NCBI GenBank assembly: GCA_007741555.1
Contig: CP036526.1
Location: 3,472,001-3,536,000 of the forward strand
Direction of reading: 5' to 3'
DNA from: Stieleria marina
Lineage (GTDB): Bacteria > Planctomycetota > Planctomycetia > Pirellulales > Pirellulaceae
DNA length: 64,000 nucleotides
This document shows, in pieces, positions 44,401-52,280 of the stretch. Below the pieces are notes generated by a model. It was not told the origin of the DNA and ran no database searches. It saw only the letters and a program-made list of their open reading frames with translations. Within the stretch, counting starts at the first letter, position 1; every line of letters starts with the position of its first letter. The position numbers and the translations under genes are program-made.

Positions 44401-45310
44401 TGACATTTATGCAGAACCATGGGCGTTTGATTTGCATACGGGACAACCCAAAACACGCCCTCACCCGCTGACGGGAGAAGACAGTCAGTGGCGGTTCAGT
44501 CGACCGGGCCACCACTGTGGTGTGATCACCGCGACTCCGAACATGATGTTCTTTCGCTCGGGTTTTATCGGCTACTACGATCTGTATCAGGACAGTGGGA
44601 CGCGGCACTTTGCCGGACAGCGATTGGGATGTTGGGTCAATGCGATTCCGGGGAACGGGTTGGTGATGATTCCCGAAGCGACGGCCGGTTGTGTGTGTCA
44701 GTTTTCGATTGCGTCGACGGTCGTGATGGAACCCAAAACGCAAAACAAGTCTTGGGGAATTTTCAGCGCCGTCGGGCCAACGACTCCGGTTAAACGAATC
44801 GGAATCAATTTGGGCGCACCGGGTGACCGCAAAGACATTTCTGGTAACGAATGGTTGGGGTACCCTCGACCCAGCAGTCGAAAACGCCTTGAATTTGAAT
44901 TGGATTTGGAACCAAAATTGGAAAGCGGTGGAGGCTGGTACAGTCGCAATCCGGACTCGGTAACGATCGACGGTACCGACAAGCCGTGGGTGTACGCCTC
45001 CGGTGCCAAGGGGCTTCAGTCCTTGGTGATCCCGCTGTTGGGCAGCAAAGATGACGCCTGCGATTACACGGTCAAACTGCACTTTGCCAATTTGGATGCG
45101 TCCGATACTGCTGCGTTTGACATTCGTGTTCAAGACGACGTGGTTGGCAAAGCGGTGGTGGTCGCTGGCAGCGACAAAGCATCCGTTGATCCTCAGGTGC
45201 TGACGTTTGAAAACGTGCCGGTCACCGATAACTTGGTCGTTACTCTGAATCCCAGTGACCCTGAGCGATTGCCCACGATTGCCGCGATCGAAGTAATCCG
45301 GCAAGACTAG
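41438..45310 (+). CDS. Giant exported PQQ-type propeller protein with inserted methyltransferase-like domain
   Basis: 1290 residues with a signal peptide (LSLKCCLFLACLFAVVTTANA). A first PQQ-type propeller covers ~25-465 (LHCVDAKTGKPLWTFYTDGPIR, YCLNAADGKVVWQMRV, VLDRKTGKELWKHDVVG). Residues ~477-600 are a Rossmann methyltransferase-like domain (GYALLLGCESGELAYQLAIQSELNVFVVEPDRATAERARANL... SESMLRTG... FLKPCGGVAIVGQ). A second propeller follows (~630-1125), then a C-terminal jelly-roll-like domain resembling the malectin/NPCBM type. It acts outside the cytoplasm, where SAM is not expected, so methyl transfer is doubtful. It is paralogous to the next gene. Confidence 0.88.
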   Translation: MKLSLKCCLFLACLFAVVTTANADWPAYLHGNTRAGFSDQTLDPSLKLAWTYTAPAKPEKAWSGPREAAIEGHEMKHRVDFDDCFQVVAADGRVFFGDSVDHQLHCVDAKTGKPLWTFYTDGPIRLAPTLAFGNVYFGSDDGKVYCLNAADGKVVWQMRVSGKDDRLISRGEMISRWPVRTGVLIDGDIAYFGAGVFPHETIYLCAVNARDGKVIWKNDMISQQDAGRNDLSPQGYLLSNKDNLFVPSGRSLPVAVSKKTGKIIFQRTHSWRTDAGGVVGGTKAVLGDGQVYSGGAHHFLAMDENSGDVGEAWINGRQMVLADEFAYLLDGEKIFCVNRAEHAKASQEKQKWFLKAREWRKEPKKVKQAKQKMKEYMGVGIQWQHESSFDDALIATASTVIAGGLNEFVVLDRKTGKELWKHDVVGNVRGLAFDDGLLTVSTDAGRIYGFRRDAGEPATWPSPAVNAFADADKFYANAAQEIIRESNQSKGYALLLGCESGELAYQLAIQSELNVFVVEPDRATAERARANLQTTGLHATRVTVVQAPLDLIPFSNYFANLIVSESMLRTGRLPCKADSISRFLKPCGGVAIVGQSSDATPGEQAASQTEMQSWLTALYQTDEGEVTSKSPWHFVRRGKLAGAGDWSHQYGNAANTSYADDHRIRDGLGVLWYGDPGPSAMINRHEASGAPLSTNGRMFIQGTDRLMAYDAYNGTFLWDYANPGAIRTGVFNNRETHNLAASDDALFVAVDNQCTALDAATGKAIATYTTPESPDGIERAWAYLAYDSGQVFGTSTIRQELDRRLRRRGLTVKSQTDAIFAVDVASGKRIWTYRGDNILHTTIAIGPEHVYFIDSSITPEERQQLYLKDKGDLKDLSGEAAKKAEAEMKAYDVRLAVALDRRTGEKLWEKPVNVTDTTNVSSGGGSLTLMYADDHVVLCGANANGHYWKQFLSGQFEKRKLLVLDAQDGAELWSRNANYMNRPAIVGSDIYAEPWAFDLHTGQPKTRPHPLTGEDSQWRFSRPGHHCGVITATPNMMFFRSGFIGYYDLYQDSGTRHFAGQRLGCWVNAIPGNGLVMIPEATAGCVCQFSIASTVVMEPKTQNKSWGIFSAVGPTTPVKRIGINLGAPGDRKDISGNEWLGYPRPSSRKRLEFELDLEPKLESGGGWYSRNPDSVTIDGTDKPWVYASGAKGLQSLVIPLLGSKDDACDYTVKLHFANLDASDTAAFDIRVQDDVVGKAVVVAGSDKASVDPQVLTFENVPVTDNLVVTLNPSDPERLPTIAAIEVIRQD

Positions 45311-45323
45311 CTGAATCAAACCG

Positions 45324-45348
45324 CGCGGTTGGCATGCTGCCAACCGCG
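45324..45348 (+). terminator. Perfect hairpin after the first giant propeller gene
   Basis: CGCGGTTGGCA and TGCCAACCGCG form an uninterrupted 11-bp stem around TGC, starting 13 bases after the stop. Only a short TTT follows. Confidence 0.6.
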
Positions 45349-45471
45349 TAGCTTTGCGATTCGGAAGTTTGTCTTGGACGGCAATTTCGACCAACAACTT
45401 TCTTATGATCCTGTGCGCAGGACATGACATCACGATTTCACATGACTGAACGTACTGCTTTGCTGAACCCC

Positions 45472-48400
45472 ATGAAGTCTCTGTTTGTTTTTCTGGCAAG
45501 CGTTCTGTTAGTAGCGTGTGCTGTTCCCGCGGCGGCGCAGGACTGGCCCATGTGGCGTTATGATTCAGCGCGAGGTGCTGCGTCGCCCCATTCGTTGCCC
45601 GATGAATTGAATCCAATCTGGTCAAATGAATACTCGCGTCGAGTTCAGACTTGGGACGATCCTCTGAATCAAGACTTGATGACTTATGATCGCGTGTTTG
45701 AACCAATCGTGTTGGACGGTCGTCTGTTCATCGGTTTCAATGATCGCGACAAGCTCACTGCACTGGACGCGGACACGGGAGTCGAGCTGTGGAGTTTTTA
45801 TGCCGAGGGTCCGGTTCGCTTGCCACCGGTCGGCTGGAAAGATCGCGTTTTCTTTTGTAGCGATGACGGTTTTTTGTACTGCGTCGATGCAAAAAACGGA
45901 AAGCTGCTTTGGAAATTCAGTGGTGCTCCCCATTCGCAGCACGCGATCGGAAATCTTCGTTTAACGTCCGCTTGGCCAGCCCGCGGCGGACCTGTTGTTC
46001 GAGACGAAACGGTTTATTTCGCTGCCAGCATTTGGCCGTTCATGGGAACGTTTATTTACGCCTTGGATGCTGATTCGGGTGAGATTCGTTGGGTCAATGA
46101 TCGCACCGGTTCGCAGTACATTAAGCAGCCGCACAGTGCTCCCGCTTTTGCTGGCGTGGCTCCGCAAGGCGCGTTGGTGGCGACGGATCAGGACTTGATC
46201 GTGCCCGGCGGCCGGTCTGTGCCAGCGGTGCTTGATCGTGCCAGTGGCGAACTACGTTATTTCGAGCTTAACGCGGGCGGCAAGGGAACCGGCGGTTCAT
46301 TTGTCGCCGCGACCGACGACCATTTTTACGTGCACACACGGGAGCGAGGAACGCGCTGCTTTGAAATGGGCAAAGGTGTGAAGACGGCTTTTCAGGTCAA
46401 TGAACCTGTCTTGCAAGACGACGTGGTGTACGCAGCCGCTGTGGCGGACGGCAAGCAAGTCGTCCGCGCGTACAAAGACGAAAAGCAAATTTGGCAAGTG
46501 GAAGCCGACGGAAGCGGCGACGTGATCGTTGCCGGTGACAAATTGTACGCCGCGGGAGCCGATGCCATCGCGGTAGTCCAGATGCCTGGAAAGGGTAGAT
46601 CACCGAAGGTCGTTCAGGCGTTTCCGGTTTCAGGATCGATTCAACGACTGATCGCGGCCGACGACAAATTGTTCGCCGTCACTTTAGAAGGGCAAATCGT
46701 TGCATTTGGAAACGGCGAACTTTCACTTGATCCTGCTGATGCGAAATCAATCGCGAATGCTCCGTTGCCTAAAGCGTCCGGTAATCGCGTCGATCAACTG
46801 CTCTCCCGGGTCGACAGCACCGGATTTGCATTATGGTACGGCAAGGCTGACAGCATCGGGGCATGGGCGAGTGCTAGTCGTTCGAAGTTTCAGCAGTTAG
46901 CCATCATCGATTCGGATGATTCAAGCTTTGATCGCGTTCGACAGCAATTGGACGCCCAAGGTCTGTACGGCCGAGTCACACTGCATCACAGCAAACCTGA
47001 GAACTTTCGGGCTCCGCAGTACATCGCTCACTTTGTACACGTCGATCAAGCAGTTGCTGAATCGGCCAGCGATGAAACGATTGCCCAGCTGTATCAATCG
47101 GTCCGTCCTTATGGTGGGCTCATGTACGTCGAAGGGAATGACGCCTTAGCAGACCGGATCGAATCATTGGAATTGGAACAGGCCGAAATCGAACGTTTAG
47201 ATTCTGGCGTTTTCGTTACCCGCGTTGGATCGTTGCCTGGATCGGCTGATTGGACTCATCAATACGGCGACATCTCCAATTCGGTCAAATCAAACGATAG
47301 TCGTGTCAAACTGCCGTTGGGAGTGTTGTGGTTTGGCGGCAGTAGCAACATGGACGTGTTGCCACGACACGGTCACGGGCCGCCCGAGCAAGTCGTTGGC
47401 GGACGATTGTTTATCCAAGGCATGAACCTCCTAAGTGCTCGGGACGTCTACACCGGCCGAGTGCTCTGGAAACGCGAGTTTAGCGACCTGGGGACGTTCG
47501 ACGTTTACTACGACGACACCTACGAAGACGTTCCTCTGGATCCGAAGTACAACCAAGTTCACATTCCTGGTGCTAACGCGCGAGGAACGAACTACGTCGT
47601 CACCGAGGAACGTGTTTACATCGTCGAAGGCAACGTGTGTCATGCTCTGGATCCTGCCACCGGCAAGACGATCGCGAAGATTCAATTGCCCAAGGGCGAC
47701 GACGGTGGCATTCCGGATTGGGGATACATCGGAGTCTACGAAGACGTGTTGATTGGCGGAGTCGGGTTTGCCAATTTTCGCCAGCGACATGGGCTTGAGT
47801 TTCCTTCGGACGTAGGACTCAAAACGAACAAGAAGGGGTTCGGATCCAAAAGCATGGACCGTGCTGCCAGTGTGGCGTTGATTGGATTTGACCGTCTAAG
47901 TGGAAAACAGCTTTGGCGGGCCGACGCTAAGCACTCGTTTTGGCACAACGGAATCGTCGCGGGCGGCGGCAAGATATTTTGTTTGGACAAGAACCCGCAG
48001 CAAATCGAAGACGCGATGCGTCGCCGTGGAAAAACGAATCCCGATACCTATCGAATCGTCGCGTTGGACGCTGTTACGGGAAAACCGGAATGGGAGATCA
48101 ATGAGAACATCTTTGGTACTTGGCTAGGCTATTCCGAAAAGCACAATGTTCTGTTGCAGGCAGGTTCCAAAGCAAGCGATCGCTTGTCGACCGAAGCCGC
48201 GCGAGGAATGGCGGTGTACCGTGGCAAGAATGGCGACGTTGTTTGGCAGAATAATGATCTGAACTACGCCGGTCCCTGCATTTTGCACAACGAACTGATC
48301 ATCACCAACGCAAATTCGTACAGCGAATCGGCAGGTGCATTCGGCTTGTTGACCGGAAAGCAGCGTTTGGTTCGCAATCCGTTGACGGGCGAAATGCAGC

Positions 48401-49758
48401 CTTGGAAAATCACGCGAGCCTACGGATGCAACAATATCATTGCGGCGGAAAACTTCTTGACGTTTCGCTCCGGTGCCGCGGGTTTTTACGACATGTTGAG
48501 CGAATCAGGGACGGGGAACCTAGGGGGATTCAAATCCGGGTGCACATCAAACCTTGTCGTGGCCAATGGAGTCCTCAATGCACCTGACTACACTCGCACG
48601 TGCAGTTGCTCTTACCAAAACCAAACGTCCTTGGCGTTGGTGCACATGCCCGACATGGAAATGTGGAGCGTCAGCAATGAGGTCGCGGTGCTGCCAGACG
48701 ACAGGGACATTTCGTCGCTTGCCCTTAACCTTGGCGCCCCCGGCGATCGACGCGACGCCAACGGACTGCTTTGGATCGAACATCCAGTCGTTGCAGGTGA
48801 TTCGGCTCCGGTCGATATTCGTATCAATAGCGATGCCACTTATTTTCAGAGTCACTCGTCTCGAGTCCTGGGCAGTCAGACTCCTTGGATTTCGGCGTCG
48901 GGCGTGGACGGGATCAAGTCGTTGCAGATTCGCTTGGAACTTAAATCGCCATCGACGATGAAAGGCGGGATCGTTATCGAAGACTCGTCCGACGATGCCG
49001 AAGAGTCCGAAAGCGGCGACGTCAATCTTGGTAGTACCGATCTGGAACTCTGTGAAGACGGAAATGCACAGCTGGTTGGAATGCGATTCAACGATGTCCA
49101 CTTGGGGCGCGAATCAAAAATCCGAAAGGCCTACATTCAGTTCACTTGTGACGAAACATCCAGCGAAGCCACGACGCTGATTCTGACGGCCGAACAGACC
49201 GGGAACGCGTCGGCATTCGAGTCGACCAAACATGACGTGAGTTCTCGCGTCAAGACCAAGTCGGAGATCGGCTGGAAACCCAAGCCGTGGACCAAAAAAG
49301 GTCAGTCCACACAAGCGCATCGGACCCCGGATCTGTCTCGGCTGATTCGCGAAGTGATCGCTCGGCCGGATTGGAAACCTGGCAATTCGATGGCTTTCTT
49401 GTTAACTGGCAGTGGCAAACGGGTGGCGTCTTCTTCCAAGGCCGGTATCAAAAAGGCGCCCCGCTTGGTCATTGATGCCGACGAAGTTCTGCCAAGCGAT
49501 GCCAACCGCGTCGTACGCACGTCGACTTATGACGTGACGTTTCACTTTGCCTGTTCACCCGACAAATTGACCACCCGCGTGTTTGATGTTTTGCTGGGCG
49601 ACAAAACCGTGTTAAGCGATGTCACACTAGATGCCCAACACCCAAGTGTGACACGCACGTTGCGTGGCGTGTCCGCGGCCGACGAGATGCAATTCAAATT
49701 TCAGTCCAAGACCGGCCAAGCATGTTTGGCTGGGATCGAAATCAGGCGAAACAAATGA
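45472..49758 (+). CDS. Giant exported PQQ-type propeller protein, paralog with degenerate methyltransferase-like insert
   Basis: About 1428 residues from ATG 45472, the start of the signal peptide (KSLFVFLASVLLVACAVPAAAQ); the frame extends to 45424. The architecture mirrors the preceding gene: propeller (~20-440), an insert at ~450-590 aligning with the methyltransferase-like domain but without its glycine-rich loop (WYGKADSIGAWASASRSKFQQLAIIDSDDSSFDRV), second propeller (~590-1070), and two C-terminal beta domains. One of these, around LGSTDLELCEDGNAQLVGMRF...IRKAYIQFTC, resembles DNRLRE-type modules. It probably binds ligands or surfaces outside the cell. Its stop overlaps the next start by ATGA. 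Confidence 0.86.
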   Translation: MKSLFVFLASVLLVACAVPAAAQDWPMWRYDSARGAASPHSLPDELNPIWSNEYSRRVQTWDDPLNQDLMTYDRVFEPIVLDGRLFIGFNDRDKLTALDADTGVELWSFYAEGPVRLPPVGWKDRVFFCSDDGFLYCVDAKNGKLLWKFSGAPHSQHAIGNLRLTSAWPARGGPVVRDETVYFAASIWPFMGTFIYALDADSGEIRWVNDRTGSQYIKQPHSAPAFAGVAPQGALVATDQDLIVPGGRSVPAVLDRASGELRYFELNAGGKGTGGSFVAATDDHFYVHTRERGTRCFEMGKGVKTAFQVNEPVLQDDVVYAAAVADGKQVVRAYKDEKQIWQVEADGSGDVIVAGDKLYAAGADAIAVVQMPGKGRSPKVVQAFPVSGSIQRLIAADDKLFAVTLEGQIVAFGNGELSLDPADAKSIANAPLPKASGNRVDQLLSRVDSTGFALWYGKADSIGAWASASRSKFQQLAIIDSDDSSFDRVRQQLDAQGLYGRVTLHHSKPENFRAPQYIAHFVHVDQAVAESASDETIAQLYQSVRPYGGLMYVEGNDALADRIESLELEQAEIERLDSGVFVTRVGSLPGSADWTHQYGDISNSVKSNDSRVKLPLGVLWFGGSSNMDVLPRHGHGPPEQVVGGRLFIQGMNLLSARDVYTGRVLWKREFSDLGTFDVYYDDTYEDVPLDPKYNQVHIPGANARGTNYVVTEERVYIVEGNVCHALDPATGKTIAKIQLPKGDDGGIPDWGYIGVYEDVLIGGVGFANFRQRHGLEFPSDVGLKTNKKGFGSKSMDRAASVALIGFDRLSGKQLWRADAKHSFWHNGIVAGGGKIFCLDKNPQQIEDAMRRRGKTNPDTYRIVALDAVTGKPEWEINENIFGTWLGYSEKHNVLLQAGSKASDRLSTEAARGMAVYRGKNGDVVWQNNDLNYAGPCILHNELIITNANSYSESAGAFGLLTGKQRLVRNPLTGEMQPWKITRAYGCNNIIAAENFLTFRSGAAGFYDMLSESGTGNLGGFKSGCTSNLVVANGVLNAPDYTRTCSCSYQNQTSLALVHMPDMEMWSVSNEVAVLPDDRDISSLALNLGAPGDRRDANGLLWIEHPVVAGDSAPVDIRINSDATYFQSHSSRVLGSQTPWISASGVDGIKSLQIRLELKSPSTMKGGIVIEDSSDDAEESESGDVNLGSTDLELCEDGNAQLVGMRFNDVHLGRESKIRKAYIQFTCDETSSEATTLILTAEQTGNASAFESTKHDVSSRVKTKSEIGWKPKPWTKKGQSTQAHRTPDLSRLIREVIARPDWKPGNSMAFLLTGSGKRVASSSKAGIKKAPRLVIDADEVLPSDANRVVRTSTYDVTFHFACSPDKLTTRVFDVLLGDKTVLSDVTLDAQHPSVTRTLRGVSAADEMQFKFQSKTGQACLAGIEIRRNK

Positions 49759-50783
49759 TCGGAATGACAGTAGAGTGGTTGTCGAACGGGGTTCGAGACC
49801 GCCGAATCGCAGGAGTTTCTTTCGCACTGATACTGGCGGGAGTATTGGCGGCATGCCAAGTGCCGGTGTTTCGCTATGCACTGGAAAGATGGCAGCCGGA
49901 CCATTACCAACTGCTGGTGCTCTGCGATCGAGAGCTGACTGAGACTGAGGCCGAGCAAGTTGACCAACTGCGTCAACGGGCCGGCCGATCGTCATCGTCG
50001 TCGTCCGTGTCCAGCAATTTTGATGTGCGAATTGTTCGCACCGATCAATCCGAAAACCGTTTTGCCAAAGTAACATGGGAGCAGCATGGATCGAGGAACC
50101 AACCGCTGCTGGCCGTGATGTATCCCGAGAATGCCCAGGAAATTCCGGATCCACTTGCGGGGACGTTTCGTTTGTCATCCGACGCGATCGACAACGTTAC
50201 ACGATCTCCCGTCCGAACCGAAATCGCCAAGCGTTTGTTGAGCGGACAATCGGCCGTCTGGATCTTTGTTCCCATTGGGGACCCGGACCAAGATGATGAG
50301 TGTCTGGCCACACTGCAAAGAGAGGTTCAGCGAAACCAGGATTCGTTGGAATTGCCGGAACAAGAGGAGGTCGAAGGCGAAGAAGCGTTGTTGGCAGAAG
50401 TGGACATCGAATTGCGATTGGAGTTTTCGATCATTACGCTGAACCGTGATGATCCCAAAGAAAAATTTCTACTCGATCTTTTGTTGTCCAGTGAACCGGA
50501 TTTAGCTGACTTGAAACAACCGATGGCATTTCCAGTGCTCGGTCGAGGGCGAGTCTTGTACGCCTTGGTTGGCAAGGGAATTGCAGAGGACACTATCGGC
50601 ATTGCGTCGCGATTCATCATCGGACCTTGTTCGTGTCAGGTGAAAAACCAGAACCCAGGATTCGACCTGTTGATGAATTGCAACTGGGACGAAGAAATTG
50701 GGACCGCTAAGCTGAGCGAAGAGATTCCGTCGGATAAGTCGCCTCCGGTGAAGCTGAGTATCCCGCCGGGAAAGAAAAAGTAG
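49755..50783 (+). CDS. Orphan membrane-anchored protein coupled to the giant propeller gene
   Basis: About 342 residues from ATG 49755, which overlaps the preceding stop (ATGA), implying coupled translation. One N-terminal membrane helix (IAGVSFALILAGVLAACQVPVF; the AAC could be a lipobox) is followed by a Ser run, then a domain with LLSGQSAVWIFVPIGDPDQDDECLATLQREVQRNQ and a C-terminal half with FPVLGRGRVLYALVGKGIAEDTI and FIIGPCSCQVKNQNPGFDLLMNCNW. The SCQVKN...CNW cysteines may be functional. No family is recognised. Context suggests a partner of the propeller protein at the membrane. Confidence 0.7.
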   Translation: MIGMTVEWLSNGVRDRRIAGVSFALILAGVLAACQVPVFRYALERWQPDHYQLLVLCDRELTETEAEQVDQLRQRAGRSSSSSSVSSNFDVRIVRTDQSENRFAKVTWEQHGSRNQPLLAVMYPENAQEIPDPLAGTFRLSSDAIDNVTRSPVRTEIAKRLLSGQSAVWIFVPIGDPDQDDECLATLQREVQRNQDSLELPEQEEVEGEEALLAEVDIELRLEFSIITLNRDDPKEKFLLDLLLSSEPDLADLKQPMAFPVLGRGRVLYALVGKGIAEDTIGIASRFIIGPCSCQVKNQNPGFDLLMNCNWDEEIGTAKLSEEIPSDKSPPVKLSIPPGKKK

Positions 50784-50820
50784 CCGCTGGCATCGCCGTG
50801 AAAAGTCGTCGGCAAATTGC

Positions 50821-52227
50821 CTAGGCGATCAATTCGTTGATCACGTCCCCACCGAATTGGCTGAGCTGTTTGAACCGACCAGCGTGGTAGTAGGTCAGCT
50901 TGTTGTCGTCCAAGCCGAGCAACCGAAGGAGCGTGACATGAACGTCGCGCAGTGGATGCACGCATTCGACCGCTTCACCGCCGACCTCGTCAGTGGCTCC
51001 AATCGTCTCACCGGCTTTGACACCGCCGCCTGCGAACCACATCGTCATCGCTTTGGCGTTGTGGTCACGCCCATATGATTTTCCGCCGCCTCGCAATCCG
51101 TTGTCTGGCGTGCGGCCAAATTCGCCGCAAAAGAACACGAGCGTGTCCTTCAGCATTCCTCGCTGTTTTAGATCTTTAAGCAACGCTGCGATGGGTTGAT
51201 CGACGCTGCGAATCAGTGATCCGTGGGCTCGTTCGATATAGTCGTGGCTGTCCCAGTTGCCTGCGTACGCTTGTACAAAACGCACGCCCTTTTCGACCAA
51301 ACGCCGGGCCAGCAAGCATTTTCGACCAAAGCGATCGGTCTTGGCGTCACCAATACCGTACATGTCGAGTGTCGAGCGGCTTTCGCCATCGATATCAAGA
51401 ATCCCCGGCACCTCGCTTTGCATTCGATAGGCCAGTTCGTACGATCCCATGCGGGCGGCCAGTTCGCTGCGGCCGGGACGGCCGGTTAAGTGTTGTTGGT
51501 TTAGCTTGGCCAGTAGATCCAAATTCTCTCGTTGTTGATCTGAGGTCATTCCGGCTGGAAGATTCAGATTCAGAATCGGGCTTCCCTGAGGACGAAGCGG
51601 CGTGCCCTGGTACTCAGCCGGCAGAAAACCGTTGGACCAATTTGCCGCGCCGCCTTGAGGATAACTGGAACGAGGCAGCACGACGAATCCGGGCAGATTT
51701 TTGTTGGACGTCCCCAGTCCATAAGTCACCCAAGCTCCGACGCCAGGATCACCGCCGAACCGATTGCCAGTGTTGATGTGGTAGCAAGCCGTCGGATGGT
51801 TGACCGATTCGGCTTGCGCACCACGATAGAAGCAGATGTCATCGACACGCTCTTGGAGGTGAACCCACTGATCACAGATGTCAGCACCGCATTGGCCGGC
51901 CTTCTTGAATTTGAAAGGTGATTTAACAAAGTAGCGTTTGCCCGATGACATGGCACTCTGCTCTTCGCCGCTCCGCGAGAACTCTTGCAGATGTCGCTTT
52001 GTCAATTCAGCTTTTGGGTCAAATGTATCGATCTGCGAAGGACCGCCTTCCATCATCAGAAAAATGCAACGCTTAGCCTTCGCCGGAAAATGCGGGACTT
52101 GAGAAACAGTCGCGGACGGTTCATCTGCCTGCAGCATCGATGTAAGCGCGACCGACCCGAGACTTGCGCCTAAGCCGTACAAGAAGTCGCGACGTGGCCG
52201 ATAGATGTTTTGCTGAAATGGATTCAT
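50821..52227 (-). CDS. DUF1501 protein (sulfatase-like fold, Tat-type export)
   Basis: About 468 residues from ATG 52227, where NPFQQNIYRPRRDFLYGLGASLGSVALTSML shows a twin-arginine-like RRDFL export signal; the open frame reaches 52326. Motifs of the family follow: KRCIFLMMEGGPSQIDTFDPK, HINTGNRFGGDPGVGAWVTYGLG, GNWDSHDYIERAHGSLIRSVDQPIAALL and VFFCGEFGRTPDNGLRGGGKSYGRDHNAKAMTMWFAGGGVKAG. DUF1501 proteins are related to alkaline phosphatases/sulfatases, but no activity is established. It is 54 bases downstream of the PSCyt1/DUF1549/DUF1553 gene, the characteristic planctomycete pair. Confidence 0.93.
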   Translation of the reverse strand: MNPFQQNIYRPRRDFLYGLGASLGSVALTSMLQADEPSATVSQVPHFPAKAKRCIFLMMEGGPSQIDTFDPKAELTKRHLQEFSRSGEEQSAMSSGKRYFVKSPFKFKKAGQCGADICDQWVHLQERVDDICFYRGAQAESVNHPTACYHINTGNRFGGDPGVGAWVTYGLGTSNKNLPGFVVLPRSSYPQGGAANWSNGFLPAEYQGTPLRPQGSPILNLNLPAGMTSDQQRENLDLLAKLNQQHLTGRPGRSELAARMGSYELAYRMQSEVPGILDIDGESRSTLDMYGIGDAKTDRFGRKCLLARRLVEKGVRFVQAYAGNWDSHDYIERAHGSLIRSVDQPIAALLKDLKQRGMLKDTLVFFCGEFGRTPDNGLRGGGKSYGRDHNAKAMTMWFAGGGVKAGETIGATDEVGGEAVECVHPLRDVHVTLLRLLGLDDNKLTYYHAGRFKQLSQFGGDVINELIA

Positions 52228-52280
52228 GGTCAAGTTGCTGCCGAGTTCCGAGAAGGGGCGATCGAGGGGAGCATTCGGAA

